NCBI GenBank assembly: GCA_021413825.1
Contig: JAIOPQ010000088.1
Span: forward strand, 1-64,000
Direction: 5' to 3'
DNA: 64,000 nt
DNA from: Spirochaetia bacterium
GTDB taxonomy: Bacteria; Spirochaetota; Leptospiria; Leptospirales; Leptonemataceae
Every line of letters begins with the position of its first letter. Within the stretch, counting starts at the first letter, position 1. Position numbers and translations under genes: made by a program. Below the pieces are notes generated by a model. The model worked only from the letters and a program-made list of their open reading frames with translations, searched no databases and had not been told where the DNA came from. Positions 56,587-64,000 of the stretch are shown here, in pieces.

Positions 56587-56903
56587 AAATGAAATTCGCT
56601 CTAATTCTTTTTTTGACAATCATCATGGCAGGTTGCCAGTTCAAAGTTGGCAGTTTTAAGCGAATGGACAAGGAGGCACCTCCTGGTCTAACCGAGCTGG
56701 GCGGTACCGTTTTTGGTGAAAACTGTGTCTATGGTTTTCCCCTGACGGGAGACCCCAATCTTCAAGCAGCAACAAATGAAGCAATTCTTCGCGGCCCTGA
56801 GGGAACCACGGGGTTGAAAGATGCCGTCGTAGAAACCCGTTACATCCTGTTCATTAACGGTCTTTGCTATAAGGTCACTGGTATTCCCGTTAAAGAGAAA
56901 TAA
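56583..56903 (+). CDS. Small lipoprotein, TRL-like (J)
   Basis: The 106-residue protein has a lipobox (TIIMAGC). The body runs GENCVYGFPLTGDPNLQAATNEAI, LKDAVVETRY, LCYKVTGIPV. It carries both cysteines and the Ala-rich helix. The C-terminal motif matches protein G. Confidence 0.65.
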   Translation: MKMKFALILFLTIIMAGCQFKVGSFKRMDKEAPPGLTELGGTVFGENCVYGFPLTGDPNLQAATNEAILRGPEGTTGLKDAVVETRYILFINGLCYKVTGIPVKEK

Positions 56904-57112
56904 CAACATCACGATATCCGCAGCCAGGGCATCGATTGGGCCCTGCCTCGTATCGCAATGCCGCCTAACGTGTTCTAGGGGCCTCCCTGGAAAAGATCGT
57001 CGCACGTTCATCTACCCGATGTCGGTGATGGGAAAAAACTCCGTTGTGTTGAAAAATGGTTTTACACTTTTCGATACGTCCAGCGCATCAAACACGTACA
57101 GGAGGTGTGCAA

Positions 57113-57514
57113 ATGAAACTAGAACGACTTTCTGGAATATTTGGAATAAGTCTGATCGTACTCGCGGGCCTTTCAGTGGCCTGCACCAGCGGCTCAAATA
57201 TCGGAGCATTCGTCGGGGTAGTCGGGAATACTAATCCAATTCCAGCTTATACGAACATTCAACATCCAAGGGGTGGGGGTTTGTTTTATGTTAGTGACGG
57301 CGAAGCTACGCAGCTTGGATCAGCAGCCATCACAGCTGAGGGCACTGCATGCTCGCACGCAGTATTGAGTCTGGTTGCCTTTGGGGATTCAAGCATCTAC
57401 ACTGCAATGCAAAACGGAAATATCAAGAAAGTTGGATCCGTTGAGCAAGATCATAGTATGATCATTTCGGGAATTTACAATAGACGCTGCACAATCGTGC
57501 GCGGGGAGAAATGA
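57113..57514 (+). CDS. TRL-like family lipoprotein (D)
   Basis: The 133-residue protein has a strong AGGAGGTG site and lipobox (VLAGLSVAC). TRL core: AEGTACSHAVLSLVAFGDSSIYTA, NGNIKKVGSVEQD, CTIVRGE. An extra ~40 residue Gly-rich spacer separates the lipobox from the core. It heads a three-gene TRL run. Confidence 0.8.
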   Translation: MKLERLSGIFGISLIVLAGLSVACTSGSNIGAFVGVVGNTNPIPAYTNIQHPRGGGLFYVSDGEATQLGSAAITAEGTACSHAVLSLVAFGDSSIYTAMQNGNIKKVGSVEQDHSMIISGIYNRRCTIVRGEK

Positions 57515-57843
57515 GAATGAACACAACGCGTAAACTATCATTTCTCTTTGCAGGAATCTGCCTGCTATTCGGAGCGAATTGTGCCGTGGGCCCAACAAGC
57601 GGTTTGCTCTTTACATCAAACAGTTTTGCAGGTGTGATCAATCCAGCAAATGATGTTCCTATTGTGAAAACCGGTGAATCCTGCCAGCATCAAATCCTCG
57701 GGTTGATTGCTTTTGGGAGTTCCGGAGCAGGAGACGCGGCCCAAGAAGGCGGTGTCGAAAAAATCGCAACAATAGACCATTCCACGGTTAACGTTTTGAG
57801 CGTGCTCTATGCTCAATATTGCACGATTGTTCGCGGTAAATAA
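57511..57843 (+). CDS. TRL-like family lipoprotein (E)
   Basis: The 110-residue protein overlaps D by four bases. Lipobox LLFGANC; core KTGESCQHQILGLIAFGSS, QEGGVEKIATIDHS, CTIVRGK. Both cysteines conserved. Confidence 0.8.
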   Translation: MRMNTTRKLSFLFAGICLLFGANCAVGPTSGLLFTSNSFAGVINPANDVPIVKTGESCQHQILGLIAFGSSGAGDAAQEGGVEKIATIDHSTVNVLSVLYAQYCTIVRGK

Positions 57844-57854
57844 GGAGGATGGAC

Positions 57855-58193
57855 ATGTTGCATAGAATTCTAGGATTAGGTTTAATGGCATCCTTACTGA
57901 TCGGCGGTGGGTGCCTGTCAGCACCGCTTCAAGGCATTGCCTTTACGTACTCAACTTCAAACGTGCATGATCGCGGCGGATCTATTCCGACGTCTGCAAG
58001 CGTGAAGAAGAGTGGGAAAGACTGCCTCTATGGCATACCTATTGTTGGTTGGTTCTGGAACGGACCGTCACAGAGCATTCAGAAGGCTGCGGCTGAGGCC
58101 GGCATCTCCAAGATTGCTGTAGTTGATCACAATTCGCTCAACGTTTTTGGACGCTTCTTCTACCGAGAATGCGTCGTAGTCTGGGGCGAATAG
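57855..58193 (+). CDS. TRL-like family lipoprotein (F)
   Basis: About 112 residues from ATG 57855, six bases after an AAGGAGG site (an ATG at 57849 abuts that site). Lipobox LLIGGGC; core KSGKDCLYGIPIVGWFWNG, AEAGISKIAVVDHN, ECVVVWGE. Last of the run. Confidence 0.8.
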   Translation: MLHRILGLGLMASLLIGGGCLSAPLQGIAFTYSTSNVHDRGGSIPTSASVKKSGKDCLYGIPIVGWFWNGPSQSIQKAAAEAGISKIAVVDHNSLNVFGRFFYRECVVVWGE

Positions 58194-58203
58194 TCTGATT
58201 ATG

Positions 58204-58238
58204 AGAGTCGAAGGCATGCCTTCGACTCTTCTTTCTTA
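58204..58238. terminator. Perfect palindrome terminator between convergent genes
   Basis: GAGTCGAAGGCATGCCTTCGACTC (58205-58228) is split here as GAGTCGAAGGCA and TGCCTTCGACTC, a 24-base perfect palindrome followed by TTCTTTCTT. It separates the TRL run from fliH and could terminate in both directions. Confidence 0.75.
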
Positions 58239-58253
58239 CAAGAAGCCCTGGCC

Positions 58254-59192
58254 CTACTTCCCGGCCATTGGCTGCGCATTGCGAATTGCTTCTTCGATTT
58301 CTTTGAGCTGAGTAGAAATCCGCGCATCAATTGAACCAACATCGGTTTCAATAATGCAACCACCACGATCGATCCTTGAATCTTCATAGATGTTTACTTT
58401 ACGCAATGATTCCATCATCTTGATGAGTTCATCTTTATGCGCCGTTGTTAATTCAAGATCAGCAAAGTTAACACGAATATCAACGCGGTCGCGATCTTTG
58501 ATTCGCTTGAGTGCTTCACGAATATTATTCAGTACTACTTCTTTACGCTCTGCGACTTCATCTTTGATGACCTTACGAGCAACCATCAGAATCATATCTA
58601 CCATTTGTTTTTCAGATGCTGCGATGATCTCCTCGCGCACATCAATTGCCTGACCTACAATCGTTCCAATGCGATCAATGAGCCTACGCACTTCCGATTG
58701 ACCCTTTTTGAAACCGACCTCGCGGCCAGCATCGTATCCTTTTTGATACGCCTCATGTTCAATCTCTGCCACGCGCATTTCCGCTTCTTTGATCATGCGC
58801 TCCGCTTCAATCTTTGCGCGGTCTACCAGCTGTTCTGCGTTTACTCGGGCTGTTTCTTCTTCGCGCTTGGCTTTTTCTTTCGATTCTTGAATCAGATTGA
58901 AGGCAACGCCCTTCCCTTCTTCTTCAATCGCGCGCGCCCGTTCATGGGCCTCTTCCAGCATCTTCTGGATTTTTTCTTCAGTCTCTTTGCGATACCGGTC
59001 GAGTTCGGCCTCGATCTCTTCAATCGTCGGGCCATGGTACTGCTCGATTACATTCCCTTCTGAATCTACTTCGTATTCGTCTGTATCCTCAATCCCCTGG
59101 AACTTCTTATATTTATCTGGAATCTCAAGCTCGACCAGGTCACGGGCCTGGGAGATCTGAGCGGGTTTGAATACGAGCTTGCCTGTGGCCAT
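58254..59192 (-). CDS. fliH: Flagellar assembly protein FliH
   Basis: This 312-residue protein has a long charged coiled coil (about residues 70-165) ending in the FliH/V-ATPase E-subunit segment GYDAGREVGFKKGQSE. The C-terminal domain (about 195-310; MVDMILMVARKVIKDE, RGGCIIETDVGSIDARISTQL) is typical. FliH holds the FliI export ATPase. Neither fliI nor fliG is next to it in the window. Confidence 0.85.
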   Translation of the reverse strand: MATGKLVFKPAQISQARDLVELEIPDKYKKFQGIEDTDEYEVDSEGNVIEQYHGPTIEEIEAELDRYRKETEEKIQKMLEEAHERARAIEEEGKGVAFNLIQESKEKAKREEETARVNAEQLVDRAKIEAERMIKEAEMRVAEIEHEAYQKGYDAGREVGFKKGQSEVRRLIDRIGTIVGQAIDVREEIIAASEKQMVDMILMVARKVIKDEVAERKEVVLNNIREALKRIKDRDRVDIRVNFADLELTTAHKDELIKMMESLRKVNIYEDSRIDRGGCIIETDVGSIDARISTQLKEIEEAIRNAQPMAGK

Positions 59193-59274
59193 TCTGTTCG
59201 ACTCCCTTTCTTATAGAAAAAAGTACAAGGATTTTTTGACCTTATTTTGATTATCGGCGGGTTTTGCGGTTCCT

Positions 59275-59312
59275 CGCCCAAGAAACCAGGGGAATTGACC
59301 ACAGGGACCTCA
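59275..59312. repeat. Short dispersed repeat fragment
   Basis: GGGGAATTGACCACAGGGAC matches the end type of the dispersed family at 33.1 and 40.5 kb. It lies in the 178-base gap between fliH and the enoyl-CoA hydratase gene. Confidence 0.35.
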
Positions 59313-59370
59313 ATGACCGACTGGATGTACTGGTAGTTGAATCCGCTTACCCCTCTGAAAATCCTTGTCC

Positions 59371-60171
59371 ATGACTGGCCGCATAAAACCCTGTTCCATG
59401 AGCCTCTCAGTCAGTCGCCCGGAGACACATACAGTCCGCATCCAGCTCGATCGCCCTGAGGCCCTTGGCGCAATGAGCCGCGAACTTCTGGGAAAACTTG
59501 AAACAACCATCCACGATCTTGCCCTGGACACCACTGTTCGAGCTCTCATTCTCACAGGCACTGGCCGGTCATTTTCGACGGGGGCTGATCTTAAAGAACG
59601 AACCACAATGAATCCCACCGAAGTGCGTGATTTTCTGAATCGAATTGGCGTATTGTTTGCCGCCATTGAGGCCCTGCCCTTTCCCACTATCTGCGCGATC
59701 AACGGGTTTGCATTTGGTGGCGGTCTTGAGCTTGCCTTAACCTGCGACTTTCGCATAGCTGCAAGTGACGCAACCCTTGGCCTGACTGAAACGTCGCTTG
59801 GAATCATTCCAGGTGCTGGCGGAACACAGCGACTTACAAAATTGATTGGAACTGCAAAGTCAAAGCTCCTCATTTTAACGGCCCGCAAAATCACCGCTGC
59901 TGATGCCCTGCAAATTGGCATCGTAGAAGACGTGGTCGAGCCTGCACAACTCGATGCCACAGCACTTAGCCTCGCCGCTGAGATTGCAAAAAATGCTCCC
60001 ATAGCCGTCCGGCAGGCAAAGTTTGCCATAAACGCTGCAGCCAGCGTAGATCTCGGAACTGGGCTTACAGTGGAAAGAAACGCATACGAAATTACGATTC
60101 CAACAAGAGATCGCCTGGAAGCGCTCCAGGCATTCCGCGAAAAACGCAAACCACAATTTACAGGTGAGTAA
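59371..60171 (+). CDS. Enoyl-CoA hydratase/isomerase family protein
   Basis: About 266 residues from ATG 59371 (a later ATG at 59398 is possible). Crotonase-fold motifs: oxyanion loops FSTGADLKER and INGFAFGGGLELAL, then LGLTETSLGIIPGAGGTQRL with the catalytic Glu positions. It likely hydrates enoyl-CoA in beta-oxidation. It is followed by dcd three bases later. Confidence 0.9.
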   Translation: MTGRIKPCSMSLSVSRPETHTVRIQLDRPEALGAMSRELLGKLETTIHDLALDTTVRALILTGTGRSFSTGADLKERTTMNPTEVRDFLNRIGVLFAAIEALPFPTICAINGFAFGGGLELALTCDFRIAASDATLGLTETSLGIIPGAGGTQRLTKLIGTAKSKLLILTARKITAADALQIGIVEDVVEPAQLDATALSLAAEIAKNAPIAVRQAKFAINAAASVDLGTGLTVERNAYEITIPTRDRLEALQAFREKRKPQFTGE

Positions 60172-60173
60172 CA

Positions 60174-60698
60174 ATGATTCTGACCGGACCTGAAATCGTT
60201 CGCCGCATGGGGCAGGACATCCGCATCGAACCGTACGATGCATCGCTCGTTAATCCAAACTCATACAACCTTCGATTAAACGATGAACTCGTGGTTTATA
60301 AAAATCACGAGCTTGATATGAAGAAAAGTTCTGAGACAGAAATCATCAAGATTCCTGCAGATGGACTGGTCATTGAGCCTGGGAAGTTGTATCTTGGAAG
60401 AACTGTAGAATATACTGAGACCTTCAACCTGGTGCCCATGCTGGAAGGTAGATCTTCAATCGGAAGGCTGGGGCTCTTTGTACATGTTACAGCAGGATTT
60501 GGTGACGTTGGGTTCCGGGGCTATTGGACGCTTGAAATTTCTGCGATTCAGCCGATTCGCATCTATCCATTTGTTTCAATCTGTCAGATTTTTTATCACA
60601 CGATTGAAGGCGAAATCGTCGAATACAAATCAGGCAAGTATCAGAACAACAAAGGAATTCAACCCAGCCTTCTGTTTAAAGAATTGGAAAAAACATAA
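60174..60698 (+). CDS. dcd: dCTP deaminase
   Basis: The 174-residue protein has the dCTP deaminase signatures EGRSSIGRLGLFVHVTAGFG (with catalytic Glu in GYWTLEI) and VNPNSYNLRL. It turns dCTP to dUTP; I cannot tell whether it also hydrolyses dUTP. It is close-packed between the enoyl-CoA hydratase and cysE genes. Confidence 0.92.
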   Translation: MILTGPEIVRRMGQDIRIEPYDASLVNPNSYNLRLNDELVVYKNHELDMKKSSETEIIKIPADGLVIEPGKLYLGRTVEYTETFNLVPMLEGRSSIGRLGLFVHVTAGFGDVGFRGYWTLEISAIQPIRIYPFVSICQIFYHTIEGEIVEYKSGKYQNNKGIQPSLLFKELEKT

Positions 60699-61295
60699 AT
60701 GAAACTTCGTCTCGCAGAGGACGTGCGCGCAATTTTCAGGAATGATCCTGCTGCGCGGGGTCTGGAATTCTTGCTCTATCCGTGTCTGCATGCAATCGCA
60801 TGCCATCGGCTGATCAGCCATCCGCTCTACAAGCTGGGCTTCAGGTTCTTTGCGCGATTCTTTTCGCAGCTCTCACGCTTCTTTACTGGAATAGAAATAC
60901 ATCCGGGCGCCAAAATAGATGGCGGATTCTTCATCGATCATGGGATGGGCGTAGTAATCGGTGAAACGGCGGAGATTGGAAAAGATGTTATGCTGTTTCA
61001 CGGAGTGACCCTGGGCGGAACCGGGAAACATAAAGAACGCAGACATCCGATTATCGGGGATCATGTATTGATTGGAACCTCGGCTACTCTGCTTGGCCCA
61101 ATTCGCGTGGGCAACAATGCGAAGATTGGCGCGGAGACTGTAATTATAAATCGCGACGTTCCCGCAGATTGCACGGTTGTGGGCACTCCGGGCAAAATTG
61201 TGAAGCGCGGACATAAAAAATTAAAGCGCCCGGAATCGCTTCCAGTCAGTCAATATAGAGTAGATGAGCTTGAAGCGGAGTCGAATGGCACTTGA
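60699..61295 (+). CDS. cysE: Serine O-acetyltransferase
   Basis: This protein has 198 residues. Left-handed beta-helix hexapeptides ([48 protein letters not shown]) are clear. It makes O-acetylserine for CysK. The active His is in FIDHGMG. The start directly follows the dcd stop. Confidence 0.94.
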   Translation: MKLRLAEDVRAIFRNDPAARGLEFLLYPCLHAIACHRLISHPLYKLGFRFFARFFSQLSRFFTGIEIHPGAKIDGGFFIDHGMGVVIGETAEIGKDVMLFHGVTLGGTGKHKERRHPIIGDHVLIGTSATLLGPIRVGNNAKIGAETVIINRDVPADCTVVGTPGKIVKRGHKKLKRPESLPVSQYRVDELEAESNGT

Positions 61296-61330
61296 CGCGC
61301 ATTTGGCACCTGAGAAGGTTCTGTAGCGAT

Positions 61331-62032
61331 ATGCTTGAATTCTATCGTGGAAATCCCGAGGCCCCTTCCGGAAGCCTCCTGTTCTATTGCCGCGTGCGTG
61401 GGCCAAATCCTTTTGCGCCAGACGCGAAACTCCTAATTTGCCACGTCGTGGTAAGCTATCTTGGCGTTCGCTCTAACAATTTCCCTGTAGTTGTGTTTCC
61501 TCCCTCTGCCCTGGACGCGGAGCAGGAATTCTATGATCTGCTTGAGCTTGATGAAGAAAGCGATGTAGTTCGCCTGGAAGACTTTGAAATTCCGGAAGGC
61601 AAGGCAGAATCGGATTACATGAATGAAAGGCTGGAGCGCTTCAATGATCGCGTATACGAGTACGTTGAAATGTATCGCAAGCAGCTGGATAAAAAACTCA
61701 AACGCGTTTCAAGCGGCCTGAAAGATCCACTCTTTCCAGACCAGCCGTTGCTGATTCCCGGGCCAACCATGGATGATGCAAGCGCAATCCAGAGTATTGA
61801 ACAATGCATACGCGACGGCTTCAACGACAAGCAGGGCCTTACTCATGCAATTGACTTTCTAAAAACAAAACACCCGCAGCTGGACATGATAAATCTGGAA
61901 GCAGCTGCAAGACAAGACGACGTTCAGCTCAGTTCGTTGTACCTGGATAAGTTCAAAGCAATCCTGGCAGAAAAATATGAAGACGCAGCCCGCATCCAGG
62001 TCCAAATCCGAAACTTCAATCCGGCCGGATGA
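61331..62032 (+). CDS. UVR-motif protein of unknown function
   Basis: About 233 residues from ATG 61331 (a TTG at 61292 is possible). The N-terminal part is unrecognised and acidic. The C-terminal ~35 residues (YLDKFKAILAEKYEDAARIQ) match the UvrB/UvrC helical UVR motif also found in McsA and ClpC partners. It overlaps the following aldo/keto reductase gene by four bases. Confidence 0.65.
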   Translation: MLEFYRGNPEAPSGSLLFYCRVRGPNPFAPDAKLLICHVVVSYLGVRSNNFPVVVFPPSALDAEQEFYDLLELDEESDVVRLEDFEIPEGKAESDYMNERLERFNDRVYEYVEMYRKQLDKKLKRVSSGLKDPLFPDQPLLIPGPTMDDASAIQSIEQCIRDGFNDKQGLTHAIDFLKTKHPQLDMINLEAAARQDDVQLSSLYLDKFKAILAEKYEDAARIQVQIRNFNPAG

Positions 62033-63552
62033 GTTCTGCTCAAGATTTCGGGTCTGCACTCATCCCGGGCTTTGCTACTCCAGAGGGAACTCGCAACTAT
62101 TTTCGTGAACTAAAAGACTCGCTGGGTTACAGGGAGTTGTCCTGGTTTAGAATTCATCCTAAAACAGATCTTGCACTCTCACGCCTGGGCTTTGGTGGAT
62201 ACCGTGTAACGTCTGGCTTTAGACCGCACTTTGATGCACTTCGAGAAGCAATTATTTCCGGAACAAACGTAATAGATACTTCAACCAACTATTCTGACGG
62301 TGGTTCAGAACAGCTCGTAGGAGACGTCATTCGCGAACTAATTTCTGCCAATCGAATCAAACGCGAACAGGTTGTTGTAGTCACCAAGGTGGGATACATC
62401 CAGGGAAAGAGCCTGGAACTGATGCGCGATACAAAGCACGGAGATGTGGTGGAATACGCGGACAATTGTTGGCACTGTATTCATCCCGATTTCTTACGCG
62501 CCAATATTCAACTTTCGCGTTACAGGCTTGGCCTCAAAACAATCGATTTTTTGCTGCTGCACAATCCGGAATACTTTCTGATGGATGCAAAAAAGCGCGG
62601 TGTCTTAGCCGACGAGGCTCGGAACGAATACGAACGTCGGTTAAAGCGCGCATTCACAGCCCTTGAAGAACTGGCCAGTCGCGGGGCCATCCGCTATTAC
62701 GGAATTTCTTCCAATACGTTAGCCGCTTCTCAGACGGAGTATACGTCTACTCATCTGGATGCAATCCTGCGCGCCGCAGGACCACATTTCCAGGCAGTTC
62801 AATTTCCGGGAAATCTGATCGAAACAGACTTCAGGTACAATAGAAACGCTGGCGGCGGAATTCTCGCGCAAACAGCGGCTGCTGCTGGCCTGTGGACTCT
62901 GTGCAATCGGCCATTAAATGCTGGGAGCTCAAACGGACTTGTACGCCTGGCGCGGCTCGTGGAGCCACCGCCGGATGGTGGTGACTCAGGCATCGCTGAG
63001 TTTCATCAAATGCAGGGCCGCCTCACTGAGCTTGAAAATAGGCTGGAAGAAGTATTTGGGGATCGATTTCATTTTGGAGGTGATGCGCCTTCCTTTTCAC
63101 AGATCCTGGGCAGCCATAGAGATTCGTTTCACTCAACCGATCATTTGCGCGTCGCAGTCCCCGGAATTGTTACAGTCTTTGAAAAAACAATCCGTCGACT
63201 ACAAACCGCTGCGCGTGAGCAGCGTGAAAAAATCGCATTCGAACAGTATGTCAAAGTAGTAAACGCCGTACTCTATCATTGGGAAAACTACACGGCCTTT
63301 CTGCATCATCAGCACATGGAAGAACTTGAGCGAGCTCTCTCTGATGCCAACCCCGCTCTTGCAGGCCAACCGCTTGCCAGGCAGGCAATTCTATTCCTCC
63401 TGGCGGGACGTGTTCCAGCAACAGTTCTCGTGGGAATGCGCAAAGTTAAGTATGTCAGACAGTTGAGCGAGGTATACCGGACCCTTCCCCCTGCTGAAAA
63501 TGATGCCCTCGGGATCCTGACTGCGGCTTCGCATGCACTCGATAAATTTTGA
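62029..63552 (+). CDS. Aldo/keto reductase with long C-terminal extension
   Basis: The 507-residue protein is larger than the usual ~320. The TIM-barrel reductase shows DTSTNYSDGGSEQLVG (active Asp/Tyr), VVVTKVGYIQG (Lys) and FLLLHNPEYF (His). The last ~190 residues form a helical domain of unknown function. The start overlaps the UVR-motif gene. Confidence 0.8.
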   Translation: MSSAQDFGSALIPGFATPEGTRNYFRELKDSLGYRELSWFRIHPKTDLALSRLGFGGYRVTSGFRPHFDALREAIISGTNVIDTSTNYSDGGSEQLVGDVIRELISANRIKREQVVVVTKVGYIQGKSLELMRDTKHGDVVEYADNCWHCIHPDFLRANIQLSRYRLGLKTIDFLLLHNPEYFLMDAKKRGVLADEARNEYERRLKRAFTALEELASRGAIRYYGISSNTLAASQTEYTSTHLDAILRAAGPHFQAVQFPGNLIETDFRYNRNAGGGILAQTAAAAGLWTLCNRPLNAGSSNGLVRLARLVEPPPDGGDSGIAEFHQMQGRLTELENRLEEVFGDRFHFGGDAPSFSQILGSHRDSFHSTDHLRVAVPGIVTVFEKTIRRLQTAAREQREKIAFEQYVKVVNAVLYHWENYTAFLHHQHMEELERALSDANPALAGQPLARQAILFLLAGRVPATVLVGMRKVKYVRQLSEVYRTLPPAENDALGILTAASHALDKF

Positions 63553-63586
63553 TTGCCCGGCAAAAGCACTCTCCTCAAATCGAAGT

Positions 63587-63808
63587 ATGCTCACAAAACA
63601 GCAAGAAGAGCTCATCGTAGTCTACAACCAGGCCCTGGCACTCTATAAAAACCGTAAGTTCAAAGAGGCCAAAGCTCTGTTTCAGAAAGGGCTGGAACTT
63701 GTGCCAGGAGACGGCCCGTCCTTGCTGTACATTGATCGTTGCGACGGATACATTGCAGATCCACCAGGGGAAGACTGGGATGGCGTATACGTCATGAAAA
63801 CCAAGTAA
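63587..63808 (+). CDS. Small tetratricopeptide-like protein resembling adenylate cyclase C-terminal tails
   Basis: The 73-residue protein has one TPR-like helix pair (VYNQALALYKNRKFKEAKAL) and ends DPPGEDWDGVYVMKTK. The same closing pattern (DPPxxDWDGVYxMxxK) is common at the C terminus of bacterial class III adenylate/guanylate cyclases. No cyclase domain is attached here. It may be a detached partner or a cut remnant. Confidence 0.6.
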   Translation: MLTKQQEELIVVYNQALALYKNRKFKEAKALFQKGLELVPGDGPSLLYIDRCDGYIADPPGEDWDGVYVMKTK

Positions 63809-63819
63809 TCAGGATTCAT

Positions 63820-64000
63820 ATGCTCAAAAAGAAAGAAAATACACCCGGCATGACTGAGGGTGGCCCAATTTCAACAATCCTTGGACGGGAAACCTCCTTC
63901 CAGGGTGTAATGGAATTCAAGCGTCCGCTACAGATCAATGGTCATTTTGAAGGTGAATTAATTACAGATGGCGTGCTCGTTGTGGGTGAAGGCGCAACTG
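63820..64000 (+). CDS. Bactofilin (partial, 5' end)
   Basis: The first 60 residues of a polymer-forming bactofilin: charged start MLKKKENTPG, then STILGRETSFQG, RPLQINGHFEGEL, ITDGVLVVGEGAT. Bactofilins build filaments that shape the cell envelope. The gene runs off the window. Confidence 0.85.
   Translation, partial: MLKKKENTPGMTEGGPISTILGRETSFQGVMEFKRPLQINGHFEGELITDGVLVVGEGAT

Noticed and set aside
52762-58193. Tandem-repeat or CRISPR array explanation for the small-gene region
   Set aside because: Units are distinct genes with signal peptides and differing DNA; no regular spacer and repeat pattern.
58605-59063. 152-codon Phe-rich plus frame opposite fliH
   Set aside because: Complement of the coiled-coil Glu/Lys codons, a common artefact.
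59310-60149. 279-codon minus frame opposite the enoyl-CoA hydratase
   Set aside because: Arg/Ser/Ala-rich shadow; crotonase motifs are on the plus strand.

Overview
The window looks like chromosome from a spirochaete of the Leptospirales type. I infer this from a stand-alone FliH, a bactofilin, a PcnB-type nucleotidyltransferase, many small secreted lipoproteins with loose lipoboxes, an SGNH/DUF1574-like protein, and tRNA genes without encoded CCA. Base composition is moderate. I cannot name the species from sequence alone.

Layout. 0-2 kb: end of groES, then groEL. 1.85-2.6 kb: a non-coding stretch of structured repeats. 2.6-9.9 kb: mostly minus-strand secreted proteins (GON-domain lipoprotein, beta-propeller lipoprotein, periplasmic-sensor histidine kinase, alpha carbonic anhydrase lipoprotein), then a thioesterase and Dtd. 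10.1-16.3 kb: glycine-cleavage operon gcvT-gcvH-gcvPA-gcvPB with two passenger genes. 17.5-23.4 kb: paired WYL regulators, cysK, a degenerate-GGDEF protein, argH. 23.4-25.9 kb: pcnB with a response regulator that appears to begin at a CTG codon. 26-28 kb: an M23 peptidase and a membrane protein.

27.9-32.1 kb is a compact minus-strand operon of unclear purpose: two cyclic-nucleotide-binding proteins, a SpoIIE-like protein lacking its metal-binding acids, a membrane-anchored SGNH protein and an RNase Z-like hydrolase. 33.4-39.2 kb: a cysteine-free ribosomal protein S18 heads the 2-oxoglutarate dehydrogenase genes sucA-sucB-lpd.

39.2-45.8 kb is an accessory and decaying stretch. It has dispersed CAGAT/CAGAG intergenic repeats, a frameshifted AlbA_2-domain gene, an ArsR-SRPBCC-DoxX-DUF4256 cassette whose last gene carries an internal deletion, and an internally deleted rsmE read in frame into maf. 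Three tRNA genes (Leu-CAA, initiator Met and a second CAT tRNA) lie at 45.8-47.5 kb, around a GAF-GGDEF cyclase.

49.2-58.2 kb is the most unusual region. It contains a DUF4105/Lnb-like membrane protein, two tandem paralogous lipoproteins, and a run of about ten tiny lipoproteins, most of them TRL-like. The TRL-like proteins share two cysteines, one mid-protein and one in a C-terminal CxxVxG motif; one member has lost both. This is my best candidate for an undescribed envelope system.

58.2-64 kb: fliH, an enoyl-CoA hydratase, dcd, cysE, a UVR-motif protein, an aldo/keto reductase, a cyclase-tail-like small protein, and the start of a bactofilin gene cut by the window edge.
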